A stretch of 64,000 nt of DNA from Chondrilla cf. caribensis (lineage: Eukaryota > Porifera > Demospongiae > Chondrillida > Chondrillidae). The stretch is taken from contig OZ026567.1 of assembly GCA_964020155.1 (NCBI GenBank), positions 1,321,693 to 1,385,692 on the forward strand, given 5' to 3'. Numbering within the stretch: position 1 is the stretch's first letter; every line of letters starts with the position of its first letter. Positions 10,048 to 23,302 of the stretch are shown piece after piece. The position numbers and the translations under genes are program-made. Under the pieces are notes generated by a model. It saw only the letters and a program-made list of their open reading frames with translations. It searched no databases and had not been told where the DNA came from.

Positions 10048-13000
10048 TATGTACATTCATATATAAGTGTAATACGCCTTGTGGCGATCACCTAAGCAAT
10101 TTGAGATTTCTTTTCTGGTCACCAAGGGCTACCCAGTGTCCATGCCAAACTCACCAACTCAATTTCGGAAGTATTCTGATTGTCTTGAGTGCGCTATAAG
10201 CCTCGTGGTGACAAGCAAAAAAATGTCAAATTTTTGAGTTGTCACCACGGCCTCTCCTGTGTGCACGTAATGCATCATAGCTCAAATTCAAATGCACAGA
10301 GACACTCCTGGACCTAGTACCTACCTTCAGATAACAAAAAAGATGTATTTTGAGGTCTACCGAAATTTCTCCCCAGTGCCACATAATATTTAATGCATAT
10401 ACTTAGTATGTACATTCATATATAAGTATAATACGCCTTGTGGTGATCACCTAAGCAATTTGAGATTTCTTTTTTGGTCACCAAGGGCTACCCAGTGTCC
10501 ATGCCAAACTCACCAACTCAATTTCGGAAGCATTCTGATTGCCCTGAGTGCGCTATAAGCCTCGTGGTGACAAGCAAAAAATGTCAATTTTTTGAGTTGT
10601 CACCACGGCCTCTCCTGTGTGCACGTGATGCATCATAGCTCAAATCCGAATGCACAGACACACTCCTGGACCTAGTACCTACCTTCTGATAGCAAAAAAG
10701 ATGTATTTTGAGGTCAACTGAAATTTCTCCCCAGTGCCACATAATAAAATGCATATACTTTGTATGTACATTCATATATAAGTGTAATACGCCTTGTGGT
10801 GATCACCTAAGCAATTTAAGATTTCTTTTCTGGTCACCAAGGGCTACCCAGTGTCCATGCCAAACTCACCAACTCAATTTCAAAAGCATTCTGATTGTCC
10901 TGAGTGCGCTATAAGCCTCGTGGTGACAAGCAAACAATGTCAATTTTTTGAGTTGTCACCACGGCCTCTCCTGTGTGCACGTAATGCATCATAGCTCAAA
11001 TCCGAATGCACAGACACACTCCTGGACCTAGTACCTACCTTCAGATAACAAAAAAGATGCATTTTGAGGTCGACCAAAATTTCTCCCCAGTGCCACATAA
11101 TAAAATGCATATACTTTGTATGTACATTCATATATAAGTGTAATATGCCTTGTGGTGATCACCTAAGCAATTTGAGATTTCTTTTCTGGTCACCAAGGGC
11201 TACCCAGTGTCCATGCCAAACTCACCAACTCAATTTCGGAAGTATTCTGATTGTCCTGAGTGCGCTATAAGCCTCGTGGTGACAAGCAAAAAATGTCAAT
11301 TTTTTGAGTTGTCACCACGGCCTCTCCTGTGTGCACATAACGCATGTGGAACATGTCCGCTTGCCTCACTAAGCGTTAATATAATTCTATTAGCGCCTTA
11401 GTGCAGTCCGAGGTCCCATAATCACATGACCTTCTCGTGATTTGGTCAAGTGATTACGCAAGAAAAGCGATCGAACGTAATTGAAGTTTGAAAGTACGTA
11501 GCACGAATAAAATACTTTTGGCCTGCTTTCACTACTTCAATCCTTACTTTCTTTGATTTAAACCCTAATCTAGAGGTTTAAATCAAAAAAATTAAAGCTA
11601 TATTCAACTGCGTATTTTAATTTGGACCTTTCAAGGGACGGAGCGAAGCCATCGAAATAAGTTTATGTAAGCAATGGATCAATTTTAGTTCATTTTATGT
11701 ATCAAAAGTGCATAATAGTTATAAAAGGAAGATACAAGATCAATATATCGTCATTTGTCGGTGCGTACCTCGATTGTCTTCGGGTCCTTTTTTCAGCTTC
11801 CATTTATCTCTGCTCTCCCAACGATCTAAAATTCTTATCAATACTATCTTTAGAAATACTAAGCGTTCAAAAAAACCATCGATTGGACTGAAAAGGCATC
11901 AAAACGATCAAAGACGATCTCACAATAACACTTAATATCGGCGAGATAATGACGTAAGCCAATTAGTCACATGATAATCATGTGATAATGCCTCTTGTAG
12001 CGGATCACATTGTGGCATCTGCAAAATTATGGGGCCTTTTTGATCCAGGCTACCTAGGATCGATCTGATTGTTGTATTGCCAACAAATGAGGATGATTCA
12101 ACTTTTCACCGAGGGGGGTTTTGATTCACAATTCCGTTCAAGCGTTATTAGCGAAAATTCTCGGTAAGTTTCGATGGTTTGCCATATTTTTGTTAATATC
12201 TCGCTAAATGTTCGGTGTATCAAAACCCCCCTCGGTAGACTTTTAGAAAATACCATAGCGTATCCAATAATCCAAAAACTGTATCTATAGGAGCTCTCTT
12301 AAAAAAAGGCCGCCCGATTAAATGGTTTTCATATGCCAATTAAAATGCCGATTTCCTTCGTAATTACGAAGAAAATCGTTACCAAAAGCTCTAAGAGTGA
12401 AGATTATATACGATAATTTTATCTTAAAACAGTTTAGTACTAGTTTCTGCTTCCTTCTGAGAAATATAAACAATTCAATTTTACCGAAATTCGGCAATCC
12501 CAAGAAGCCATAAAAGTGTTAACGGACATGTTCCACATGCGATTTGCATCATAGCTCAAATCCAAATGCACAGACACACTCCTTGACCTAGTACCTACCT
12601 TCTGATAGCAAAAAGATGCATTTTGAGGTCAACCGAAATTTCTCCCCAGTGCCACATAATAAAATGCATATACTTTGTATGTACATTCATATATAAGTGT
12701 AATACGCCTTGTGGTGATCACCTAAGCAATTTGAGATTTCTTTTCTGGTCACCAAGGGCTACCCAGTGTCCATGCCAAACTCACCAACTCAATTTCGGAA
12801 GTATTCTGATTGTCCTGAGTGCGCTATAAGCCTCGTGGTGACAAGCAGAAAAATGTCAATTTTTTGAGTTGTCACCACGGCCTCTCCTGTGTGCACGTAA
12901 TGCATCATAGCTCAAATTCAAATGCACAGACACACTCCTGGACCTAGTACCTACCTTCTGATAGCAAAAAAGATGTATTTTGAGGTCGCCCGAAATTTCT

Positions 13001-14278
13001 CCCCAGTGCCACATATAATAATGTATATACTTTGCAAGTAAATTCATATATAAGTGTAATACACCTTGTGGTGATCACCTAAGCAATTTGAGATTTTTTT
13101 TTCTGGTCACCAAGGGCTACCCAGTGTCCATGCCAAACTCACCAACTCAATTTCAAAAGCATTCTGATTGTCCTGAGTGCGCTATAAGCCTCGTGGTGAC
13201 AAGCAAAAAAATGTCATTTTTATGAGTTGTCACCACGGCCTCTCCTGTGTGCACATAATGCATCATAGCTCAAATCCAAATACACAGACACACTCCTGGA
13301 CCTAGTACCTACCTTCTGATAGCAAAAAAGATGCATTTTGAGGTCAACCGAAATTTCTCCCCAGTGCCACAATAATAAAATGCATATACTTTGTAATGTA
13401 CATTCATATATAAGTGTAATACGCCTTGTGGTGATCACCTAAGCAATTTGAGATTTCTTTTCTGGTCACCAAGGGCTACCCAGTGTCCATGCCAAACTCA
13501 CCAACTCAATTTCGGAAGCATTCTGATTGTCCTGAGTGCGCTATAAGCCTCGTGGTGACAAGCAAAAAATGTCAATTTTTTGAGTTGTCACCACGGCCTC
13601 TCCTGTGTGCACGTAATGCATCATAGCTCAAATCCGAATGCACAGACACACTCCTTGACCTAGTACCTACCTTCTGATAGCAAAAAAGATACATTTTGAG
13701 GTCGACCGAAATTTCTCCCCAGTGCCACATACAATAAAATGTATATACTTAGTATGTACATTCATATATAAGTGTAATACGCCTTGTGGTGATCACCTAA
13801 GCAATTTGAGATTTCTTTGCTGATCAACAAGGGCTACCCAGTGTCCATGCCAAACTCACCAACTCAATTTCAGAAGCATTCTGATTGAATGTCAATTTTT
13901 TGAGTTGTCACCACGGCCTCTCCTGTGTGCACGTAATGATGCATTTTGATGTCGACCGAAATTTCTCCCCAGTGCCACATATAATAATGCATATACTTTG
14001 TATGTACATTCATATATAAGTGTAATGCGCCTTGTGGTGATCACCTAAGCAATTTGAGATTTCTTTGCTGATCACCAAGGGCTACCCAGTGTCCATGCCA
14101 AACTCACCAACTCAATTTCGGAAGCATTCAGATTGTCCTGAGTGCGCTATAAGCCTCGTGGTGACAAGCAAAAAAAATGTCAATTTTTGAGTTGTCACCA
14201 CGGCCTCTCCTGTGTGCACGTAATGCATCATAGCTCAAATCCAAATGCACAGACACACTCCTGGACCTAATACCTACC
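10038..14278 (+). repeat. Satellite A, array 1 (about 357 bp units)
   Basis: Tandem units whose TAATACGCC landmark recurs near 10072, 10431, 10787, 11143, 12702, 13059, 13419, 13777 and 14025. Spacing is 356-360 bp, except one shortened unit (248 bp) and one interval enlarged by the element at 11341-12541. Each unit contains a stem-loop (CGTGGTGACAA pairing with TTGTCACCACG, with A-run and T-run inside the loop) and a GGTGATCACC palindrome. A related array is at 52300-55545. The array begins exactly where the HYKK pseudogene is broken. Short frames inside it are repeated copies of noncoding sequence. Confidence 0.95.
11341..12541. mobile_element. Non-autonomous inverted-repeat element inside satellite A (1.2 kb)
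   Basis: The ends are perfect 19 bp inverted repeats: CGCATGTGGAACATGTCCG at 11341-11359 and its complement at 12523-12541. The element replaces nothing else in the satellite unit: the expected landmark spacing (356 bp) becomes 1559 bp. An internal 18 bp perfect hairpin (ACCGAGGGGGGTTTTGAT at 12108-12125, complement at 12219-12236) is present. There is no transposase frame. The target duplication is not clear; the flanks suggest about 2 extra bases. The superfamily is undetermined. Confidence 0.85.
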
Positions 14279-14806
14279 TATGATTATATACATGCGTATA
14301 TGTGGTCTTGTGTAGCCTGGACCCATTCTCGTCTCCAATTTTAAGTTGGGGCTTTGTCCCGGCAAGAATACAATATGGTGGCATTAGGCCAGCTGATTGG
14401 CTAGCATGAGATTATATCACACCGGCCAAGTATTTCAAGGAATGTATATACCTTGCCCACAATGAATATTGTATTTATTTAATTATTATTATCAAAGCAG
14501 TGTAATATAACAATTATCAAAAATTAATCAAGGTGTGACAACTAGTCTATAAGAACATACAGTATGACTGTGAATTACTGTATAGGTCAATCTCAAAATG
14601 GCTGCATAATGCTAAGTACATGTTATGTATGTAGTTTGGTTCATGTATGTAGTTTCTTCACACTTCAGTGTCTGATGCCTGAGCAAGTTGAATAATAGCC
14701 AATATAATATCATGTGATAATCAACGTAGAATAATATTATTATTGGTTTCACCTGCACTCTGCTCAAAAAACGTGTTCGAGCTGTTTTTTTTATGTAATA
14801 TTGCAA
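14279..14806. other. Intergenic between satellite A and the Death-domain gene
   Basis: AT-rich with no gene recognised. It may contain the last coding exon and 3' UTR of the minus-strand adaptor gene to its right: a frame reading minus from about 14808 fits the phase of the Death exon, but this is unproven. Confidence 0.4.
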
Positions 14807-14919
14807 CTACTGTCCAAGGTAATAAAATTCTCTCTCTCTTTCATCAAGTGAGTGTGTATGTTCTACAATCACACGCAGTTGGCATTTCTTCAGCCCATAC
14901 ATTATATGTATGTACTCAC

Positions 14920-15328
14920 TTGAGATTCCCTTGGCCATTTTGTCGGCCAATTTTCCTTTACGAAGTTTCCTCACAATATGTATGAAGTAGTCCCAAGTGT
15001 GAGGACAGGTCTCAACCTCGGTGTCATTCAGCCACATATCGAGGAGCGCCACAAGGCAGTCAGCTGGGTCTGAATTGGTTTTCTCAATACTAGCCCAATT
15101 TGTAGTTAGATCCAAATACCCGGCTATTTGGAATCCGGAATCTTTGAGGTCATTGATGTACGGCATGAGATCTTTCAACTTGAGCTTGTATTTAGATCAA
15201 GTTCTGGTTTGGTACATTGGCAAGGGACTGAGAGAATCACTGTGTCCAATAGGCCTCCAGCGTTCTACTGCAAGAGTATGATTGAAGGTTAGAGAATACC
15301 CAATACTTTTGCCAATTGCTACGTATAA

Positions 15329-15364
<36 letters not shown>

Positions 15365-18300
15365 GTGTGTGTGGTGTGTGTGTGTGTGTGTGTAGTATAT
15401 GTACGTATGTGCATATGTGTTTCAGTGTGTGTGTGTATATGATCATGTATGTAACCCCCAAATAGCATGTACATTGATATGTAATATGTAACATAATGTG
15501 TGTGTGGGGGGGGGGGGTGTATGTATGTGTGCATATGTGTGTGTGTGTGTGTGCATGCATGCGTGCGTGCATGTGTGTGGCAAGCATGTATATGTATACA
15601 TTAATATTATTATAATAATGTACAGTATGTGGGTACATTATTATAATTATAGTAATTGGGTCCATGTGAGCTGATAAACAAGGTGCATATATGCAAACGT
15701 TAGTATTGCCTGATGTGTGAATTGCCTGTGGGCAGTAATGTATAAATACAGTGAAGCAGGAAAATTGATTTAACCCAATTCACCTTTATTGTTAAGTGTA
15801 TTCATGAAATCCTTACAAGCGATAATATCAACACGCAAATTGTGAAATTAATACTATGGAATGTTTGTTTGAGCACGAAATCACAAAGTTTACTTAATTC
15901 CAAGAAATTTTCCCACTATAAAGTATATGACCTTCAGTGCAAGTTATTTGTAAGTATGTACTCACTCTCTGATCTGTACTCATAGGCTGTGCAGAGGAAT
16001 GGCATGGCTTTGTCTTTGACCCCTTCAATCTGCAGTACTACTTTGGTGGGGACTCCTGTTTTCCTCACCTCCTTGCTGTATGTTGTCTCACATGAAATGA
16101 AAGGTGGATAGGCTGCTGTTTTAACTGCTCTCTCCATGTCTTTAGCATTTCTTATCCTGTGTGATTTGTACTCTACATCTTTGCAGTGAACCTACAGTAC
16201 CCAATGTGAACATACAAAGACTAATGCATTGGGGATTACCAATATACTGTTACCTACCACTTCATTTGCATTCAGCCAAGCCCTCCAACCTTTCCCTTGG
16301 TTTTCACTCAAAGTTCCCTTGATGGTACTGTCTTCAAATGTAAACAATACATGATTTGAGTTTGGCGTGGTACCTCGGTACTTTTCCAGAATCTAATGAA
16401 CCAATAGATTACAGTTATAGTTACAGTACTATAATTTACATTACAATCTTTACAGCGGTGGTAGTAAATATACATTTTGTATTTTAAGTAATTAATAAAA
16501 TGGATGTGTTGAGATTGCATACATGAACTCAATATGGATTAGATTGTACATAATATGATATAATCTCAAGTTAAACACACCTGCAACCAAGCTTGTGATG
16601 CATATGTGATCATCACACACAAATTGGCACCCTTCTTGAAATGTCTCTCAAGACCTGTGGCGTAGTAGCGCATTCCCTCCTTATAGGAAGCTTCTTCATC
16701 AAATACGGCTCCAAACAGACTACAGTGCCCATCGATAGAAATGGCACCATATCTGTCGTTGAACGCTTCCCTCTCGACAAGTTGAAATGGGTATGATTTC
16801 TCTTCTTCTTTCAATTTGTGAGGAGCAATGACCCACTTCAAGTTCTTCTCCCCACCTCTGCCCACCCAGTGAGGCAGATGAAGAACAACTGGCTTAGTTG
16901 CATGTTTCTGCTCAAAGTAGACATACACCACCATGCTTCCCAACTGGTAGCCATTGGGGATACTGAATGAGCCATAAGCAATCACCCCATATCTAATATT
17001 CAATCTGTCACACACAGCTGTGTTGACAGAATTTTTTGCTACCTCCATCATGATGATGGTGTGACCCTCATCATCTATCTTACTTCCTTGCGGCTGCAAA
17101 GGAAAGAGACCGCCTTCTTGCCCAACAGTGAGTGTTTGGATGCCAAATGGGATCCAGCAAAGTTGATATAGCTTCGCTTCATGTGCTGTGAGAATCAAAA
17201 GTGGATCCAGGTTATAAGTTAACAAGCATAAACTTATATTCAGTTATATTTTGTCATAAAGGTTTGCTGTGGTGTAATGAAGTTTGATGATTAATGAACA
17301 ATCACGTACGTACATATGTACATACGTGTGTGAGAGTATAATATATACTGTACGTATAGAAATTTCATGTTACATATATAATTTCCCATCATCGGAAAGA
17401 AATGAACACTTTTTTGCTAATTAAAACTAAAACTTGGACTTTTCCTAAGTATACGATGAGTTGGAAGATGGGAAAGCAAAATACACAAAAATTGCTTTGC
17501 ACGGCTGGTCTTTTGTGAAATTATTATGATTACGTGCGATTTGCTTGGTTGGCATAGTCAATATCGATGACAGTAATGCAAAAGGATTCTATATACCATG
17601 AAGAGTCTTCTGAAGTATCAGATCCAATGCAGTACACATTTACTGTCACATTTGTGATTGTTCAAGAACTGCCATATTAACCAACCTAGTGTATCCGTGT
17701 TTGTTATGTGTACTGCATAATCATTGTTATCTTCACTTGAGGTCTGCATAATGAATACAATTAATCAAACAAAAGTACATGTTATCAAATCAATGAACAA
17801 ATTGCTATATATTGTCACAATTCTCTACTCACTGATGTAGTCTCCATGCTTTCCTCAGATGTGGAGGTCGTGGCTGTAGTCTCTACATCCAGTTGCATGT
17901 CCAGACTGACATAATTTTTGAATGATGTCTTTGTCTATGAATTAATGACATATTGATAGGGACAACTTTAAATAATGGAAAAAATAAAATTGGGAATATT
18001 AGGAAGACTTACTAGTGACAATTGTTGTAGTGCTGTCACAGTAACTTTCAACTCCTTGACTTGTTTTCTCAGCTGACTCATTTCAGCTGTGACTGATTTT
18101 TTCAACTCATCTTGACTTTGCTGGAGTCTTTCCATTCCTTTCTTGAAACCTTGTAGCTGATCTAGTATGACTGATTCGAAGTTGGAGAACCTGCTAAACA
18201 AAGCCTTCATGTCTTCCAGTTGCTGGCATGTGGCAGGTTCCTCCCTGGAGACTCCTTGTGACACTCTGTCTTTGTCATCTCCCACAAGGTATGGGGTGTC

Positions 18301-20609
18301 TGCAACACTTGACTTGTAGGTGCTTGATAGTCTGACTGTGTCAATTCCCGAATCTATTGATTGCAGTGATCCAGCTTGTGACGTATCTCGTTCTAGGTTA
18401 TTGTCCTTTATGTTTCCGTGCACACCACTGGCACTAATCAAATGTGCATCGACAAATGGGAAGGTTTTCCGATGATGTACCTAATGATGAGAAAAAAATG
18501 CCAGCTTATATAATAATTATTACTAAATCAACAAAACATTAAATTTTGGTATTAATATTATTATTTTCTAAATATCATAATTATAATCATAGTGAATTAA
18601 TAATACGATTGCAGTTACTATATGATAATTTAAAACTGTACTGTTAATTTACTCATTGAATCTCCTAAGAGCATATTAATACATGATTTGAAATATTTCA
18701 AAAAATGAATTGTCACACTTAATATTCTACATGTGCTGTGTGTATACTATACATATGCCATTGGTATGGTGTGATGTGAATGTAAGTGTACAGTATGGTT
18801 CATGGAAAGGGTAACCGTTACGGTGAACTGTTAAGTGCTAAAGGTTAACTGATTACAGGGTAACCAACAAAAATGTTACCTTTCCATGATTGATACTGTA
18901 CACAGGTTTGTACATACCTTTCGGTTAGAATCCTTATACTTGTTTGCAGACCTGATTGATTTAAGCTTTCTAGGCCAGGTCCCAGGCACCGTGGGTTGTA
19001 CTCCATCCCAAGAGTCTGATCTATCCAGTGATTCCTTCTATTTTAGTAATAAAATGGTTTAAATTGACATTAAAATCACAAATATATTGACTACATATGC
19101 CCAGAACAACCATATCTCTATCCGGGTATGTATACAGTACATATGTACACAGATGTCCCATTATTAGCTTTATGCATATATAGCATCCGTTACCATAGAA
19201 ACAGTACTATTATACAGCAATTTTATATTGTATAAAGCGCTAGCAACAGTATAAAGCGTTAGCAACGGATGCTATAATGGTTAAGACATGGACACTCGGC
19301 ATTATGACATATAAAATACACTCGCCCTTGGGCGCTTCGCACCCTCGGGACTCGGTATTTTATATGTCATAATGCCCTCGTGCCCATGTCTTAACCACTA
19401 AATACAAAGTCATATATATTATACAGGCCTCATGAAACGACATCTCTGTATCCCTGTATGTCTTTTGAGTTATATCGTCAATGATACCCGGCTGCAGAGA
19501 CTATAGATCTAGAGTGTGTACCCTACATCACAAGACAGACAGTATAGTAAATGTATATGGAATCCCATAATAAGATTATCATGTGTACAAGTGCTCCTTT
19601 TATATGTACATTTGCAAAATTAATGGTCACCAGTACCTATACATGTACATTTTTCTCTTACACCTTTTCACTCATGCATACACTTCACATATAGCTGTTA
19701 ATTATGTGTGTTGCATGCATATGGTTGGTAAATGTTGTGGAGATTGTACATAATAAGGAAATTTGTACAACACTGTGACATGCAGTATTGTAATCGTATT
19801 ATTTTTGAATACTAAACCCAGGAATGTATTACACATGATATAGCACTAATCACTTTGATGCCCTGTTGGTGTGAAAGGCTTAATTACGTCAATTGTACCA
19901 AATACTCACCCTTGATATCACTGAGTCGTTTTCTGAGTCATTTAGCACTGGATCCAGTCCATGTCCTTGTAACCCTGCTGGTTCCTGATCAGTATGGTCT
20001 AGCCCTTCCGTGATATCCTTACATGTAGTGACTGGACCTTTTGTTCGAAAGGTGTTTTCTCCGCAATGAAGTGATCCTATTGGCTTGTTTGGATAGGATG
20101 CTCCCTAAATTGGTACAGAAATGAAATAGAAGAAAATTATAATGACGACCACCTAGTCACCATCCATTATATTGAATAGTTTTGTGTCTTTTTGATGCAA
20201 CTATTTGAGATCATGCATACAATGGAATATTGGACTCCTTGAATGAAGGAACTGTACAATATTATATCGTGCTATTATGAATGTGGTGAATTACCTGCGC
20301 CATAAGCTCATTCACCAATAGTCTGTGAGCTTGAGCGTTAACAACAGTTTTAGGTTGAGAATGTCCAATCTTGATGGATCGCTCCAATGTCTTCACAAAG
20401 GTCTCATAAGTTGATTGCACTTTGATTAGTTCAATTAACCTTTCTACTGCAGCCACAGGTTCGTGTTTTTCCAGTGTTACTAGTTCTTTCCCACTTTCTT
20501 CACTGTACAGGTTGGTTTCAGCAGCTGCCAGATTCAAGATATCATATTTGAGGAAACTGCACAAAAGCCGTTTATTTTTTGCCAATAAATTCAGAGTATC
20601 CATTTTCAA
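14920..20609 (-). CDS. CARD / coiled coil / ZU5-like / Death-domain adaptor, copy 2
   Basis: Exons, right to left: 20295-20609, 19910-20104, 18918-19037, 18013-18480, 17833-17934, 17686-17743, 16581-17185, 16258-16392, 15966-16191 and a Death exon from about 15190 to 14920. Phases agree through 15966. The join to the Death exon is not resolved, and the last exon may lie below 14920. Exon 1 is a CARD-like domain (residues 1-105), exon 4 ends in a heptad coiled coil (about 296-366), and exon 7 is ZU5-like (GSFSIPNGYQLGS, then KPVVLHLPHW). The Death domain has DCLVALLDMWLND and TWDYFIHIVRKL. ZU5 plus Death occurs in PIDD and UNC5; CARD plus Death occurs in CRADD. A cytosolic death-fold scaffold is likely; partners are unknown. 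Confidence 0.75.
15340..15590. repeat. (AT)n then (TG)n microsatellites, intronic
   Basis: AT dinucleotide run at about 15335-15361, then interrupted TG tracts with a poly-G run (15507-15517). They lie between the Death exon and exon 15966-16191. Confidence 0.9.
18791..18898. mobile_element. 108 bp TA-flanked mini-MITE
   Basis: Starts CAGTATGGTTCATGGAAAGG and ends with the complement of CAGTATCAATCATGGAAAGG. TA lies on both sides (18789-18790, 18899-18900). The interior has repeated GGTTAAC/GTAACC motifs like the 450 bp element at 61159-61608. It sits in an intron of the CARD/Death gene. Confidence 0.75.
19178..19397. mobile_element. Inverted-repeat element followed by a long hairpin
   Basis: TATAGCATCCGTTA (from about 19178) is inverted as GCAACGGATGCTATA (about 19262-19276), and immediately after it comes a long hairpin (19278-19397). 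The hairpin stem begins TGGTTAAGACATGG and is about 50 bp long with few mismatches; its loop reads GGGCGCTTCGCACCCTCGG. The order 'inverted-repeat segment, then hairpin with a GGGC-TTCG-CCC loop' is the same as in the elements at 29504-30283 and 32797-33558, though the stem sequence is unrelated. It lies in the intron between exons 18918-19037 and 19910-20104. Confidence 0.7.
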
Positions 20610-23245
20610 ATTAATCTACAGCTGCAAATAAAAATACAAGCTGATGTAAGACTGTGTAACAGATTCAATATCTGATCACAATGTAGCATGACTGTAGTGT
20701 ATTATACCTAACTGACTCTGAAGTACTAACATATGTGAGAACAACACTTCTTCACTGAAGCACTGAAGTAACTGAACTCTGAGGCACTGAGGCCAACAAC
20801 TAACACAACAGCTACAACAATCAATCATGGATCATACAGATCATACAGATCATACAGAATATATACTACTAGCACAAAATGAATTAGCTACAATCACTTA
20901 GGCATTAGACAAGGGGTTAGGACTAACATACATCAAAGTGAAGTACAAGAACCCAAAAGACAAATCAGTATTACATCATAATGATACTAATAGATATATT
21001 ATACCAAATTGAATGATACAGACAGATACCTGCACTAATAACATTACAATGACATATTAACCAATTTGAAAATACAGCAGTTACTCCTTATTTTATCTGT
21101 CACGTTAACATTTATCTCAAAATCATCCACGAGAAAATGTACATAAAACTGTATTTAGAACAAACTTCTGTTTTGTCCAAATATTATTGAGTGTCACTTA
21201 TGCAACTTCCAGTGGATTTGTTAATCATAACATTGACAAATGGCAATTACATTATTATACATGTTAATTATTACATTTGATATAATTCCTATCCTTATTA
21301 CTATTATTATTTTTATTTGATAAAATGTGATTACATGCAATTGTATCGAGTAGTCTGATTGGGTACACCAACCTGATCCCAGCAGAGCTAACAGTCATTA
21401 TTATTTGCCCACACCAGACCTTTCTTCTGTACCTCAAGATACAGGTAATTTACATCAGGCCTAATCTCATCCCAAACAGATGCATACCGATATGAGGTCA
21501 CAATTGATTGGATTATCACATAGCCCATAAAAGTATGAATTTCATTACAATTCAGTAACCACAAACCAAACATACATATATTATACAGGTACCATCACTC
21601 CAAGTCCAGGCCTGTTCTTATTATCATAATTATTGACATATTATGTACATACACATACAGTAATCAAACTATATTACGTATGTGCAGGTCCATAAAAACA
21701 AACTTCCTTTATTAAAAGGAGTTTAGAGTGTATTTGTGCATATGTTTGTATAATGTAAGACACATGTAGATCATGTATGCATGAGGCTTTGGTTTATGGC
21801 TGTGGCAGGAGAACAACAAGGCATTTATATGGGTTGCAAGACATAATCAAATTACAACAGCCAGCACTGCACTTGGGAGTGATTGGAAAATACCCACTCA
21901 AAAGAATTCCATCCAGTATCGTCAAATGATTTCTAGGGACAATGATGACTACATAGTTGACTATTATGCATTATAGTAATATTATTATTGCACAGTGTTC
22001 AAAATTAGTTGCATCATGATCAGACGATTGTGTACCATGTCAAATCACGTTAACACCACTGCTGTAACAATATTATAGTGGATGACCACAACAATGAGAA
22101 TAATAATACTTACAGTGTAACATTCTTAGTACAGTAAGTACCTGAGTTAGTACACACTCCTGGTTGGTGATTACACTTTACTAACTCCCTATCTCATGTA
22201 CACACTATGTCAACCAGTACTGATAGTAAATACTTCTAATATGAAGTACCTGCAGATTTGGTGTGCCTGTCAATGTCATGCTTATTAGATAAGTTGGACT
22301 GTTACAATTGCAATTAATCGAATCATTAAATAACGTACGCATTATAATATTATAACCTATTTCAAGAACAGGTGGTCACTATATTATGTAGCCAGCTAGG
22401 TGCATGGTCTAGAAGTAGAGATACTCAGTTTAGCTATAACATTATGAATATTATAGTTATGAGTAATTATAAGTTGAGTTGACACGGATGGCTCAGATGG
22501 CTCGATGGCTCAGTAATGTTGACCACTTATAGCATATTAAGTGGTCTGTGTCTAGAGATGGTCTTAAGACTGGTTCATCTGTAGCACTATATCGCTTAAG
22601 AATCCACTGATTTTGGTAATATATGCATTAATTTTACCTTCCAATTCCTTTTCAAACAGAGATTAGGAAATTCCACAAATTGCCCAGCATAAACAAAAAG
22701 CACTCCAAGGGACTAAAAATGGACTATTCTATAGTGCCAAAGTATTTTCAACCTCTATAAAGAGTTTGCATCTTTTGTACAGAGGACAAAATAGCTGGTC
22801 CCAATGTGTCCTTTACAGAGGTTACAGAGTGACTGTAAAGATATGAGAGTCAGAGTACCCAATCACAGCTCACCTTTGATGATATATTCCTTGTACAGTG
22901 GTTACCAGTATCAATATTTGCAAGTAGTAATGCCAACCTCAGTGTACGTTGAAAGAGATGGAGAAGAGGACCTTAATTGAATGAATTCGAAGGAAATTCC
23001 TGGACCAAAGGTTTAGAATCAAACTCAGCACGTGTGAATCGTATTATTAAGGTCATTTCTCTGGTAAATCACCTTTCAGGCAAAATCTTATTGTGGGGAA
23101 TTTGTTTCTATGGTAACACCTTTCATGCATGTCAAGGAGCAACAATAAACCACAAATAAGACCATCACAGTGATGAATGTCATTAATCCTAGTTCTGTCA
23201 GTGTTTGTGCACAGACCATAAATAATATTATAGATTATAATATAT

Positions 23246-23302
<57 letters not shown>

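Noticed and set aside
10584..13438. 60-70 codon frames in satellite A array 1
   Set aside because: Same reason: satellite-derived, in both orientations, interrupted in several units.
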